From contig NZ_OX216966.1 in assembly GCF_945605565.1 (NCBI RefSeq), positions 6,316,001-6,380,000 of the forward strand: a DNA stretch of 64,000 nucleotides, written 5' to 3'. The stretch comes from Paenibacillus dendritiformis (GTDB taxonomy: Bacteria; Bacillota; Bacilli; Paenibacillales; Paenibacillaceae). A model generated the notes under the pieces. That model saw only the letters and a list, made by a program, of their open reading frames with translations, made no database searches and was not told the DNA's origin. Positions 15,866 through 24,688 of this stretch are shown one piece after another. The stretch's first letter is position 1; every line of letters begins with the position of its first letter. The position numbers were made by a program, and so were the translations under genes.

Positions 15866-16787
15866 AATTCCCTCCACGACATTCAACTGTTACTGACACC
15901 TCATTATACCACAAAAACGCCGTCTCTCCTCACAAGCGGCAATGCTCCAGGCAGGAACCCTCCCGCTGCCTGAGGACTGCCCGTGCCCCGGGATCCTATG
16001 TCACTTCTTCCCCCGCATATTCCGCCCCGGATGCGTCATCATCAGCAGCATATTTTCTAACGCCGGCCGCGATGCAGCTGCAATATACGCTTTGCCATCT
16101 TCACTAAGATTCCACGTATTTGGCACATGTATATGTATTTTGCAAGGTCTCTCTTTTTACATTTATTGCCCTAATCTTCAGGCTGTTGAGAAAGTCCAGA
16201 GGATTTTGGGCATTCATCAGGACTTGTCTCTCAGTAGAAAAATTTGTTCTGATCGAGTGCCTGAAAACTGCACAATGAAATGTCTATCCGATAGGCGAAG
16301 TCCTCAAAACTGCACGGTTTCTCAAGGCACGTTGATTCAGTAGGCAAAATCCTGTACAAATACAGCAATTCTGTAGGGACGACTTCACCAGAATGGGAAT
16401 CCTGTAAAACGGCAGCAATTTCACCCGTTTCTCTTCCACTTAGCTCAAAAGGGCCTAAAATGATGTAGCTGTGCAGCAATTCCTCGAAATGCGGACTCGT
16501 TGAGCCGAAATTCCTGTAAAAATAGCAGAAATTCCCTCCACACGTTTAAACCCCAGGAGATTATGATGTCTCCAGAAGGCGATGACGCTCTGAATGCCAT
16601 GTTTCGATTAGGTAATCACCCCTCCGAAAAAACAGGGGTTTTCCAACAGCCTGAATCTTGCAGGAAGTTTTACTCAGGCGCAAGATCGATTTTGAACTGG
16701 ACTCGGGAGTGCACCGACACTGGACCTGAGCACCGAGAATTCTATCGGTATTCCCCCTTTACACGACAGGACTCGAATGGTACGATG
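15866..16787. other. Non-coding stretch between tsaE and the TetR gene
   Basis: This 0.9-kb region holds no convincing gene. Its centre is the repeat element at 16178-16654. Several open frames across it (for example 16231-16479 minus) are copies of repeat DNA also found at 29.4 kb and are not treated as genes. Confidence 0.6.
16178..16654. repeat. MITE-like element, long copy with internal repeat block
   Basis: The left end TCAGGCTGTTGAGAAAGTCC and the right end GGTTTTCCAACAGCCTGA are inverted copies of each other. The left ~85 bp match one half, and the right ~60 bp the other half, of the short elements at 29131 and 29652. About 300 bp in the middle (16264-16560) match, inverted, the DNA at 29400-29650. 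ATCT flanks the element on both sides, which could be a 4-bp target duplication. No transposase ORF is present. Confidence 0.7.
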
Positions 16788-16809
16788 TTACTAACTAGTT
16801 AGTTAGTAA
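16788..16809. promoter_or_regulatory. Palindromic operator of the TetR-family gene
   Basis: Two 10-bp arms TTACTAACTA and TAGTTAGTAA form a perfect inverted repeat around GT, ending 15 nt before the start codon of the regulator gene. Such TTACTAACTA-type palindromes are common autoregulatory sites of TetR proteins. Confidence 0.75.
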
Positions 16810-16824
16810 TGAGGAGGTTGCCCT

Positions 16825-17421
16825 ATGGCACGCAATACCGCTCAGGAGAGCAAGCGCAAGCTGATGCAATCAGCCGAGAAGTTATTTGCCGCCAAGGGGG
16901 TGCGCGGTACAAAGGTCAGCGAGATCGTCGCCGGGGCGGGCTTGACCCAAGCTGCTTTTTATCTGTATTTCACAAGCAAGGACGATCTTGCCGCTCAGCT
17001 CCTGCAGCAGTTCAATGAGCAGCTGCTGCGCCTTGGCAACGCCGGTTCGGAGGTGAAGCATCTCCCCGCTTCGGATGTCGAGGCATATATCGTCTCGGCA
17101 CTAACCGACTTGTTCCGTCTGTTCGGAGAACAGCCCCAGCTGACGAAGATCGCGCTGCAAATCTCCGACGACAGCGATCAGGTGCGGGAACGCATCGTCC
17201 GCCAGATCGTCGCCAACATGCTTCATAACCAATCCCTTGGAATCGTCAAGCCGGAGATCGATCCGGAGCTGACGGCCGAATCGATCGTCGCTGCGATGGA
17301 GAGACTCGTCTACCGCTATGTGGAGACCGGAGAGAGAACGCCGGAAGAGCTTGGCTCCCATACCGCAAGCCTGTTCCTTCAAGGCATGCTGCTTCATTCG
17401 GGGAAGGAGGGTAACCGATGA
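16825..17421 (+). CDS. TetR/AcrR-family transcriptional regulator
   Basis: The 198-residue protein has an N-terminal TetR helix-turn-helix (SAEKLFAAKGVRGTKVSEIVAGAGLTQAAFYLYFTSKDDL, residues 12-50) and a variable ligand-binding domain. GAGGAGG precedes the ATG. It overlaps the next gene by 4 nt (ATGA), so both are one transcript. The palindrome just upstream probably binds this protein, giving autoregulation of the pair. The ligand is unknown. Confidence 0.93.
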   Translation: MARNTAQESKRKLMQSAEKLFAAKGVRGTKVSEIVAGAGLTQAAFYLYFTSKDDLAAQLLQQFNEQLLRLGNAGSEVKHLPASDVEAYIVSALTDLFRLFGEQPQLTKIALQISDDSDQVRERIVRQIVANMLHNQSLGIVKPEIDPELTAESIVAAMERLVYRYVETGERTPEELGSHTASLFLQGMLLHSGKEGNR

Positions 17422-17975
17422 TCGACGCGGTAACCGGTTGGATAGCCGCTCATCTTGATGCCGTCTCGGTCATGTGGCTGTTTCCTATCGTGTTCATGTT
17501 CCATGATTTCGAAGAGATCCTTTATGTCGAGCCCTGGCTTCGCCGTCACGGCGACCGCATTCTGGGGCAGATGTCCCCTGTTGCCCGCCGCTTTGCCGCG
17601 AGCAGCCTGAAGATGACGACGCGGGATTTCGCGGGCGATGTATTCTGGGTTTTCCTCGTCGTCGTAACGGCGACGCTCGCGGCCGTGCTGTTTTCCTGGT
17701 ACGACCTGTATCTGATCCTGCTCCTTATCTTCTTCCTGCATGTATTCACCCATATCGGAATGTCCGTCTATACCCGCAGTCTTGCGCCCGGTGTCATCAC
17801 CGCCGTCCTGCTCGTTCTGCCTTACTCCGGCTATGCCTTCTTCCGCCTGTTCGCGGATCGCGTCATCGCGCCGGAACGGTTGCTGTGGGATGGCCTCGCC
17901 GCCATCGTGCTGCTCCCTGCCATCTTCCTCCTTATGTCCCGCTGGCGCAGCCAATTCAGAACTGCGGGCAAATGA
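17418..17975 (+). CDS. HXXEE-domain membrane protein
   Basis: The 185-residue protein shows about five hydrophobic segments. The motif FHDFEEI near residue 25 matches the HXXEE signature (H followed by EE) of a poorly characterised membrane family. It overlaps the TetR gene by 4 nt and is likely its regulated partner. Function is unknown; conserved acidic and His residues within membrane segments could bind metal, which is inference only. Confidence 0.85.
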   Translation: MIDAVTGWIAAHLDAVSVMWLFPIVFMFHDFEEILYVEPWLRRHGDRILGQMSPVARRFAASSLKMTTRDFAGDVFWVFLVVVTATLAAVLFSWYDLYLILLLIFFLHVFTHIGMSVYTRSLAPGVITAVLLVLPYSGYAFFRLFADRVIAPERLLWDGLAAIVLLPAIFLLMSRWRSQFRTAGK

Positions 17976-18058
17976 CAAAACGGGAAGGCCAGACAACGCG
18001 CCTTCCCCTGCTCCCGCTCCTGTGCCTGACGCGGAATGTCCAACTTCTGCCCTTTCGC

Positions 18059-18247
18059 TTATTGCTGCGGCTCCTTCAACCGGTCAACCGCTACCGTCTC
18101 GGTATTGAGCGGGTTGTTCCCGACTTGCACCGTCGCCATACCATTGGCGACATCCACGCTCTCGATCCAGACCGGCTGCTCGCCGTCCAGTTGGACAGGG
18201 ACCGTATCCTTCATTTCCAAAATATGCTTCGCGCGTTGTACATCCAT
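18059..18247 (-). CDS. sspH: H-type small acid-soluble spore protein
   Basis: The 62-residue protein matches the SspH family: MDVQRAKHILEMKDTVPV at the start, then PVWIESVD and a conserved central NPLNTETVAVDRL. H-type SASPs are minor spore core proteins. The longer TTG start at 18253 is too close to the GGGAGG site; ATG 18247 is spaced correctly. It is divergent from ku, whose Bacillus homologue is expressed in the forespore, so the shared intergenic region may carry sporulation promoters. It also indicates a spore former. Confidence 0.9.
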   Translation of the reverse strand: MDVQRAKHILEMKDTVPVQLDGEQPVWIESVDVANGMATVQVGNNPLNTETVAVDRLKEPQQ

Positions 18248-18456
18248 GTTCAAAACCTCCCTTCCACTGCATCTAAGCCTTAACGTGACGCAAAGGCGCC
18301 TTTTTCATGCATGCGTAGAAGATAGCGAACTATCGCATACTTACATAGAGAGGTTACACACTGACATATAGGCGGGAACCCCATGAATACAGTGATACAG
18401 ATGCCGGCACAGCGATGTGCAGGCGAATGAGTGAATAGGCGCGAGGAGGATAATTG

Positions 18457-19473
18457 ATGCATACGGTCTGGAAAGGGGCAATCAGCTTCGGCTTGGTCCA
18501 TGTCCCCGTCAAAATGCATACCGCCACCGAAGACAAAGACATCTCGATGCGAATGATACACAAGGAATGCGGCAGCCCGCTCTCCTATGTCCGCTCCTGC
18601 CCGGTCTGCAAGGAAGAGGTGGGCTGGGACGAGATCGTGAAGGGCTATGAGTATGAAAAAGGAAAATTTGTCCTGTTCGACAAAGACGAGCTGGAGCAGC
18701 TGCAGGATGATGCAAGCCGGGCGATCGCGATTCTCGATTTCGTCGACCTGCCCGAAATTGATCCGATTTATTATCAGAAGACGTATTATTTATCTCCCGA
18801 TCAGGCCGGGAACAACGCGTATCAGCTGCTGCGCGAGGCGCTGGTGCAGACGGGCAAGATCGGCATCGCCAAGGTGACGATCCGGGCGAAGAGCAGTCTC
18901 GCGGCCATTCGCGTCATCGAGAATTGCCTCGTCATGGAGACGATGTTCTATCCGGATGAGATTCGCGCGGTCAAGCAGGTTCCGAATATTCCGGAGCATG
19001 TGGAGGTCAATCCGAAGGAGCTGGAGATGGCGAAGCTGCTTATCGGCCAGCTGTCGACCGCCTTCCAGCCGGAGCAGTACACGGATGAATACCGTCAGCG
19101 CTTGCTGGAGCGGATCGGGCAAAAGATTGCAGGCGAAGAAGTGCGCACCGCGCCGGCCGCCCAGCCGGCCGCCAATGTCGTCGACCTCATGGCGGCGCTG
19201 CAGGCGAGCATCGAGGCGATGAAGGGGCCGCGGCCGATCGGCACCGACCCGGGCCCGGCGGCAGCAGCGGCTCCGGCAGCAGCGGCGGAACCGAAGCGGC
19301 GTAAAAGAGCCGCACCGGCGGCGGCCGCCGACACGGCTGCCGAGGAAGCCGCACCGCGGCGCAAGAAGACGGCCCGCAAGGCGGAAGCGGGCGCGCAGAA
19401 GGCGGCCAATGACGGCGAGGAGCCGGCCGCCACGGGCGGCACGCGGCGCAAGCGGGCGCGGACGGAGACATAA
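18457..19473 (+). CDS. ku: Non-homologous end joining protein Ku
   Basis: The 338-residue protein has the bacterial Ku core in residues 1-250: MHTVWKGAISFGLVHVPVKMHTATEDKD, the CGSPLSYVRSCPVCKEEV zinc-ribbon-like segment, and YYLSPDQAGNNAYQLLREAL. An Ala/Lys/Arg-rich tail (about 265-338) follows, longer than in Bacillus Ku. Such basic tails aid DNA binding and bridging in other bacteria. The ATG at 18457 follows GAGGAGG. Its stop overlaps the start of the ligase gene by 1 nt. Confidence 0.96.
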   Translation: MHTVWKGAISFGLVHVPVKMHTATEDKDISMRMIHKECGSPLSYVRSCPVCKEEVGWDEIVKGYEYEKGKFVLFDKDELEQLQDDASRAIAILDFVDLPEIDPIYYQKTYYLSPDQAGNNAYQLLREALVQTGKIGIAKVTIRAKSSLAAIRVIENCLVMETMFYPDEIRAVKQVPNIPEHVEVNPKELEMAKLLIGQLSTAFQPEQYTDEYRQRLLERIGQKIAGEEVRTAPAAQPAANVVDLMAALQASIEAMKGPRPIGTDPGPAAAAAPAAAAEPKRRKRAAPAAAADTAAEEAAPRRKKTARKAEAGAQKAANDGEEPAATGGTRRKRARTET

Positions 19474-20468
19474 TGCCGCGGCCGCCGATGGAAGGCTTGG
19501 GACAGCCGCCGGGCCGGGAGGAACGGAACGCCGAAGGCTTCGCCGAGGCGCTCCCTCCATCTCTGGCGCTGCCTGCGGCGCCGATGTCTCCGCTTCGGAG
19601 CGACCGCATCCCCGCAGGCGAAGAATGGCTTCACCAACTGAAATGGGACGGCGTCCGGATGCTCGCCCTGTGCGTGCAGGGCCGCGTGCGGCTGTTCTCC
19701 AAGCGGATGCTGGAGAAGACGTCCATCTATGCGGACGTGACGGTGATGATGGAAGCGCGGCCCGAGCTTCGGGGGCGTACGCTGCTGCTCGACGGCGAGG
19801 TCGTCGTCTTCGATCCGAAGCTGGGACGGCCTTCTTTCCCGTTGGCGCTCCAACGGGAGCGGATGCGCCAGCGGCCCGACGGCGCCCTTCCCGCCGTCTA
19901 CGTCCTCTTCGACGTGCTCGGCATCGAAGAGCGGAATGTAAGGCGGCTGCCCTATGAGGAGCGGCACCGCTTGCTGCTGGAGCTGTTCCCCGAGAAGCAT
20001 CCCGCCTGCTTCGTGGCGGATATTTTCGAGGATGGCGATCAATTGTGGGAATGGGTGGAGCAGCACGGCTGGGAAGGCGTCGTCAGCAAAAGGCGAAGCT
20101 CCCCTTACCAGGAAGGTAAGCGTCATCAGGACTGGTTCAAGCATAAGAAGGATCTTCTCATCGAGGCCTTGACGGTCGGCTATATGATCAATAACGGCCG
20201 TCCGGCGAGCGTCGTTCTTACCGACTTGGAAGGACGCTATATTGGCAAGGCATCTATCGGACTTGATGAGATCCGCCGGCAGCTGCTGGAAGGCTGGGCA
20301 GCGCGTTATCCGGCCTCGGGCCCGCCCGGAGGACCGATTCCGGCTCTCCGCCGGGAGCCGATCGTCTGGATGAGTGTGCCGATTCCGTGCCGGGCTGCGG
20401 CCCTGGAATATACGCCGACCGGGCAGCTCCGCCATCCGCGCATCGATACGCTGCCGCTGCTGAAGTAA
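19473..20468 (+). CDS. ligD: ATP-dependent DNA ligase (LigD ligase domain protein)
   Basis: The 331-residue stand-alone ligase has the adenylation motif WDGVRMLALC, with the Lys of the KWDG nucleophile motif near residue 51 (HQLKWDGVR). LLDGEVVVFD, YVLFDVLGIE, GWEGVVSKR and WFKHKKD are motifs III-V in order, followed by a short OB domain. In Bacillus this domain is fused to the polymerase domain; here it is a separate gene joined to ku by a TAATG overlap. It should seal breaks bridged by Ku. Confidence 0.94.
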   Translation: MPRPPMEGLGQPPGREERNAEGFAEALPPSLALPAAPMSPLRSDRIPAGEEWLHQLKWDGVRMLALCVQGRVRLFSKRMLEKTSIYADVTVMMEARPELRGRTLLLDGEVVVFDPKLGRPSFPLALQRERMRQRPDGALPAVYVLFDVLGIEERNVRRLPYEERHRLLLELFPEKHPACFVADIFEDGDQLWEWVEQHGWEGVVSKRRSSPYQEGKRHQDWFKHKKDLLIEALTVGYMINNGRPASVVLTDLEGRYIGKASIGLDEIRRQLLEGWAARYPASGPPGGPIPALRREPIVWMSVPIPCRAAALEYTPTGQLRHPRIDTLPLLK

Positions 20469-20552
20469 CGGGAGCAACGCTACGCGCGAGTTTGAAGGGA
20501 ACGGCATCAGAATACCGAGAGTACAGGAATGCAGATACAGGAAGGTGGGGCT

Positions 20553-21473
20553 ATGGCCAGCAAAGAACCGCCCGCGTCCTTAATGGTGGAAGGGCATGAA
20601 ATCCAAATCACGAACCCGAACAAACTGTTGTGGCCGGAAGCGGGCATAACGAAGACGGACTATATCCGGGAAATGATCCGGCTGAGCCCTTATTTGCTGG
20701 CGGCGTGCCGCGACCGCTTCCTGACGACAATCCGGTATCCGCATGGCGTTCCGGGGGAGTTTTTTTACCAGAAAAACGTGCCGCCTGGCGCCCCCTCCTT
20801 CGTCGAGACAGCGATGTCCGGGGATATCCGCTATATCGTGCTCCAAAATGTGCCTACGCTGCTGTGGCTCGCCAATCTGGCCTGCATCGAGTTCCATCCT
20901 TCGCTGCACCGCATCGGCGACCCGCTCCCGGCCGAATGGATTATCGACCTGGATCCGTCCGTTCGGGAGGAGGAGCGGATTATGGAGGCCGCCTGGATCG
21001 TAGGCGAAGCGATGGAGCGGATCGGCATCCGGACGATCCCGAAGACGTCCGGCGCCACCGGCGTGCAGCTGGTCGTGCCGATCAAGCGCGGCCCGACCTT
21101 CATGCAGCTCCGCGAGCTGGGCGAGATGCTCGCCATCTATCTGTGCGAGCTTCACCCGCAGCTGTTCACGATCGAGCGTCTGAAGAAGAACCGGGGCACC
21201 CGCATTTATATCGATTACATGCAGCATGATGCCTCCCGAACGATCGCAGCGCCGTACACGCCGCGGGCGACGCCGTATGCCTCGGTGTCGATGCCGCTTA
21301 CCTGGGACGAGGTGAAGCGCAACCCGAAGCCGCGCGATTACCATCTGCTGAATGCCGCCGATCGGCTCGCCCAGGTCGGCGACCTGATCCGCGAAGCCGA
21401 GCCGCTGGCGATCGAGCCGATTCTGAAGGCATTCTCCAGCCAGATTCAAGCCATTCGGTCCCGAAAAGGCTAA
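20553..21473 (+). CDS. LigD polymerase-domain protein (archaeo-eukaryotic primase type)
   Basis: The 306-residue polymerase of the LigD PolDom family adds nucleotides at break ends. Visible are ITNPNKLLWPEAGITKTDYI at the start, the metal-binding IIDLDPS (the DxD motif) near residue 137, KTSGATGVQLVVPI, and DYMQHDASRTIAAPYTPR with the catalytic Asp. The ATG at 20553 follows GGTGGGG. It is 84 nt downstream of the ligase gene, completing a three-gene NHEJ cassette with the LigD activities split over two polypeptides. Confidence 0.93.
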   Translation: MASKEPPASLMVEGHEIQITNPNKLLWPEAGITKTDYIREMIRLSPYLLAACRDRFLTTIRYPHGVPGEFFYQKNVPPGAPSFVETAMSGDIRYIVLQNVPTLLWLANLACIEFHPSLHRIGDPLPAEWIIDLDPSVREEERIMEAAWIVGEAMERIGIRTIPKTSGATGVQLVVPIKRGPTFMQLRELGEMLAIYLCELHPQLFTIERLKKNRGTRIYIDYMQHDASRTIAAPYTPRATPYASVSMPLTWDEVKRNPKPRDYHLLNAADRLAQVGDLIREAEPLAIEPILKAFSSQIQAIRSRKG

Positions 21474-21508
21474 TTTCCGTACGTACCCTCAAATTAGAGA
21501 GAGAGAGG

Positions 21509-22939
21509 CTACAGCAGAGGCGACAGCAGCCGCATAACCGCCTCAGCGGCGCGCTGTCCGCGCGAGCGGGTCACGAACTGGTTGTAATCGATCTCGACGC
21601 TGTCTTCGAAATCGCGCAAAAAATCTTCCTCCAGCCGTTCGACCGCCGAAGCTTCGAACAGCACCGCATTGACTTCGAAGTTGCTGAAGAAGCTTCGCAT
21701 ATCAAGATTCGCCGTCCCCACGCATCCCAAGGTCCGGTCCATGAGGAAGGTTTTGGCGTGCGCGAAGCCTTTCTGATACTGATAGAAGCGGACACCCGCC
21801 TGCAGCAGCTCCTCCACGTAAGAGCGGGATGCCCAATCGACGAGGCGGGAGTCCGACTTGCCCGGAATAATGACGCGGACATCGAGGCCGCTGACGGCAG
21901 CCATCTTAAGCGCGAGCCGCACGCTGGCATCGGGAACGAAGTAAGGCGTAATGATCCAGACCCGTTCCCGCGCTGAACTGAGCACGCCGAAGAACAGCTC
22001 CTGAATCGCATCCCAGCTTGCGTCCGGGCCACTTGAGATCATCTTCACCTGCTCCGTCCCCTTGCATTGGTGCGGCGGGAACAGCTCCCGCAACGCCAGT
22101 GACTGCCCGGTCACGAACGTCCAGTCGTGCAGGAAGATCGCCTGCAGCGCATATACCGCATCTCCTTTCACCTGCAAGTGCGTATCGCGCCAAAAGCCAA
22201 GCTTGCGGTCCAATCCCAAATAATCGTCACCGATATTCATTCCGCCGACAAAGCCGATCCGGCCGTCTACGATAAGCAGCTTCCGATGATTGCGGTAATT
22301 GAGGCGGCGGCGGAAAAACGAAACCGACAGCGGCAAGAACCAGTGGAATTCCACGCCCGCTTCCTTGAACGTCCGCAAATATTTGCGGCGCAGCTCGATG
22401 CTGCCGACGCCGTCGACCACGACCCGCACCTTGACCCCTTCCTTCGCCCTGGCGATGAGCGCCTGCTGGAAGACGGTGCCGATGCCGTCGTCCCGCAATA
22501 TATAGAATTCCATATGAATATGATTCTTCGCTTCTCGAATAGCGGTCAACATCGCTTCGAACGTCGCTTGTCCGTTCGTCAGCACCCGCGTCTCGTTGGA
22601 GCTCGTAATCGGGCTTTCCGACAAAGAAGACATGAGCGAGAATAACCGCTCCTGCGTATGCATTTCCGGGTTATTCAGCTCATCCGGACGGTTCACCGTC
22701 TGGATGCGGAGATGACCGATCCGGTTCTCCGGATGCGCCCAGCCTCCCCTTTTCCGCACCCGCAGCCGGGCCGTATATTCCTGGGCGAGGAAGTAGTACA
22801 TGACGAAGCCGATCAGCGGGAAGCAGAACAGAATCAGCAGCCAGGCGACCGTCTTGGAAGGATGCTTGTACTCGAGCAGCACGATCGTAAAAATTTGAAA
22901 TATGTATATGAGCAAGGCGACTACCAGCCATAACATCAA
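21509..22939 (-). CDS. cls: Cardiolipin synthase
   Basis: The 476-residue phospholipase D superfamily protein has two N-terminal membrane segments and two HKD motifs: HRKLLIVDGRIGFVGG near residue 215 and HAKTFLMDRTLGCVGTANLD near residue 395. The length and the N-terminal membrane anchors match bacterial Cls, which makes cardiolipin from two phosphatidylglycerols. It is convergent with the polymerase gene; only 35 bp separate them. Confidence 0.95.
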   Translation of the reverse strand: MMLWLVVALLIYIFQIFTIVLLEYKHPSKTVAWLLILFCFPLIGFVMYYFLAQEYTARLRVRKRGGWAHPENRIGHLRIQTVNRPDELNNPEMHTQERLFSLMSSLSESPITSSNETRVLTNGQATFEAMLTAIREAKNHIHMEFYILRDDGIGTVFQQALIARAKEGVKVRVVVDGVGSIELRRKYLRTFKEAGVEFHWFLPLSVSFFRRRLNYRNHRKLLIVDGRIGFVGGMNIGDDYLGLDRKLGFWRDTHLQVKGDAVYALQAIFLHDWTFVTGQSLALRELFPPHQCKGTEQVKMISSGPDASWDAIQELFFGVLSSARERVWIITPYFVPDASVRLALKMAAVSGLDVRVIIPGKSDSRLVDWASRSYVEELLQAGVRFYQYQKGFAHAKTFLMDRTLGCVGTANLDMRSFFSNFEVNAVLFEASAVERLEEDFLRDFEDSVEIDYNQFVTRSRGQRAAEAVMRLLSPLL

Positions 22940-23334
22940 TTTTTCTAACCTCCGCCTGTCATTGACCTCGTTGCCTTTGCAGGACTTATTTCTTGTATTA
23001 CATCAGAGCGGACGTCCTGTCAACTCTGCCCATTCGGCTGTCCCTATCCTTTCATTCCTGTCCGATCAACCTGTCCTTCAAATCCCCTCAGGTTGTCCTT
23101 ATCCTGTTCTGGCGCCCCACCCTTCCAGTCCCCTCGGGCTGTCCCTATCCTGTTCTGGCGCCCCATCCTTCCAAGCCCCCCGGTCACCCTATCCTTCCAG
23201 TATTGTGTATTTTTCGGCGCAATCATACGTGCAAAATCGTTCATTCGGACAGATATCCGTTCTGTATGGCAGGACACTGGAATAGAGTGCAATAGATAGA
23301 CTTTGCAGGATTACGCGGAATCTGAGGTGATGTG
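22940..23334. other. Intergenic region with imperfect 46-bp tandem repeat
   Basis: In this 395-bp divergent gap a 46-bp unit (CCCCTCAGGTTGTCC...CCTTCCAG) at 23084-23129 is repeated with few changes at 23130-23175. Degenerate partial units flank it from about 23037 to 23200. The strongly pyrimidine-rich strand gives spurious open frames in all plus-strand phases. The remaining DNA up to 23334 should hold the peptidase promoter. Confidence 0.6.
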
Positions 23335-24642
23335 ATGAAAGGGCGTTGGTGGAATGGCCGTATGACACTGCTCGTCATCCGCGACGCGGAACAAGCGGTT
23401 AAGCAGATGAATGTGCCGAAAATGCTCGTTGTCTCCGTCCCGATTGCCGCCGTTTTGTCGATATCGGGTCTGGTGCTGAGCATGCAGTGGAAGGCCGCGG
23501 CGGAGATCCGCGAATTGGAAGGCTTGCTGTCTCATCAGTCCGAGGCGCTTGAAGTTACGGTCAAAGACAAGGACGAAGCGATTCAACGGCTGCAAAACGA
23601 GATCGTCCGCCTCTCTTCGGAGACCGAGACCGTCAAGCAGCGGATCAATCACATGAGCAGTCTGGAAAAGCAATTGGAAGACTTCGTGGAAGGAACCTCC
23701 GGCTTACCTAAGGAAAGCGGCGAGGAGCAGGCCCGCTTCGTCCGCACCACCGCCTGGAACGAACAGCGGCAGGTCGGCGGCGAGGAGATTGGCGTCGGTA
23801 TGGAGCAGATGCTGCAATTGGCCAAGCGCTCGCGGCTGGATCTCGTCCAGATGCAACGCATGCTCTCCTCCCTGCAGCGCAGCGCGCCGACCGTATTGAA
23901 TCAAGCGCAGAAGAAGCAGGAACTCATCGCGGGAACACCGTCCGTCTGGCCGACAAAGTCACGTCGCCTGACCTCCAGCTTCGGGTACCGGAAGGACCCG
24001 TTGACCGGATATGCCGCTTTCCATGCCGGCATCGACATTGGCGGCGAGACGGGCGACTCCGTCCTCGCAGCGGCTGAGGGAGAAGTGATTGAAGCCGGCT
24101 TCAACGCTTCGCGGGGCAATTATATTATTATCCGGCACGTCAACCAATTGGACACCTGGTATATGCATCTGCAGCAGATTCACGTCTCCGTGGGCGACAA
24201 GGTCGGCAAAGGCGATACGATCGGCGCGCTGGGCACGACCGGCCGCAGCACCGGGCCGCATCTCCACTTCCAGATAGTCCAGCGGGGCGAGCCGATTGAT
24301 CCGCTGCCATTCCTGAACAATGCAACCGCAGACACCCCGGCAGAGGGAAGGCCCGTGAAGGTCTCTGCCGCCTCCAGCGCTTCAGGGGGGTCTGGGGAGT
24401 CGTGGGCATCTGGAGACCGTAGAGGTTCCGAGGGTGTCAGAAGCTCCGGAAGTTCAGGAAGGTCAGGAGGTTCTGGAGGTTCTGGAGATTCTGAAGGCTT
24501 TGGAAGTTCTGGAGGTTCTGGAGGCTTTGGAAGTTCCAGAAGTTTCGGAAGCCCCGGTCCCGGGAATTCCCCGCCATCCGTCAAGAGACTGTCGCCGCTG
24601 CCGATGTGGATTACGGGAAATGAGCAAGCCTACGGAACATAA
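23335..24642 (+). CDS. Membrane-anchored M23 peptidase with Gly/Ser-rich tail
   Basis: The 435-residue protein has a membrane segment (about 25-50), a coiled-coil stalk (55-110) and an M23 (LytM) domain at about 215-320. That domain carries zinc-site elements FHAGIDIGGETG and GPHLHFQI. It should cleave peptidoglycan cross-bridges. The last ~100 residues are a low-complexity Gly/Ser tail with repeated GGSG and FGSS units, then a Pro/Arg segment. The ATG at 23335 follows GAGGTGA. A bactofilin gene follows after 46 nt; M23 and bactofilin are a recurrent functional pair. Confidence 0.92.
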   Translation: MKGRWWNGRMTLLVIRDAEQAVKQMNVPKMLVVSVPIAAVLSISGLVLSMQWKAAAEIRELEGLLSHQSEALEVTVKDKDEAIQRLQNEIVRLSSETETVKQRINHMSSLEKQLEDFVEGTSGLPKESGEEQARFVRTTAWNEQRQVGGEEIGVGMEQMLQLAKRSRLDLVQMQRMLSSLQRSAPTVLNQAQKKQELIAGTPSVWPTKSRRLTSSFGYRKDPLTGYAAFHAGIDIGGETGDSVLAAAEGEVIEAGFNASRGNYIIIRHVNQLDTWYMHLQQIHVSVGDKVGKGDTIGALGTTGRSTGPHLHFQIVQRGEPIDPLPFLNNATADTPAEGRPVKVSAASSASGGSGESWASGDRRGSEGVRSSGSSGRSGGSGGSGDSEGFGSSGGSGGFGSSRSFGSPGPGNSPPSVKRLSPLPMWITGNEQAYGT

Positions 24643-24688
24643 ACTGGGGCACAAGCAAGCCAAATCTGTCTAAGCAGGAGGGATTACG

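Noticed and set aside
16231..16479. 82-codon minus-strand ORF resembling one at 29377-29625
   Set aside because: The similarity is due to shared repeat DNA in opposite orientation; neither copy has a convincing start, and hairpin units cross the frame.
24180..24584. Proline-rich repeat protein antisense to the M23 tail
   Set aside because: It is the mirror of the Gly/Ser repeat coding DNA; the plus strand has signal, coiled coil and catalytic domain in one frame.
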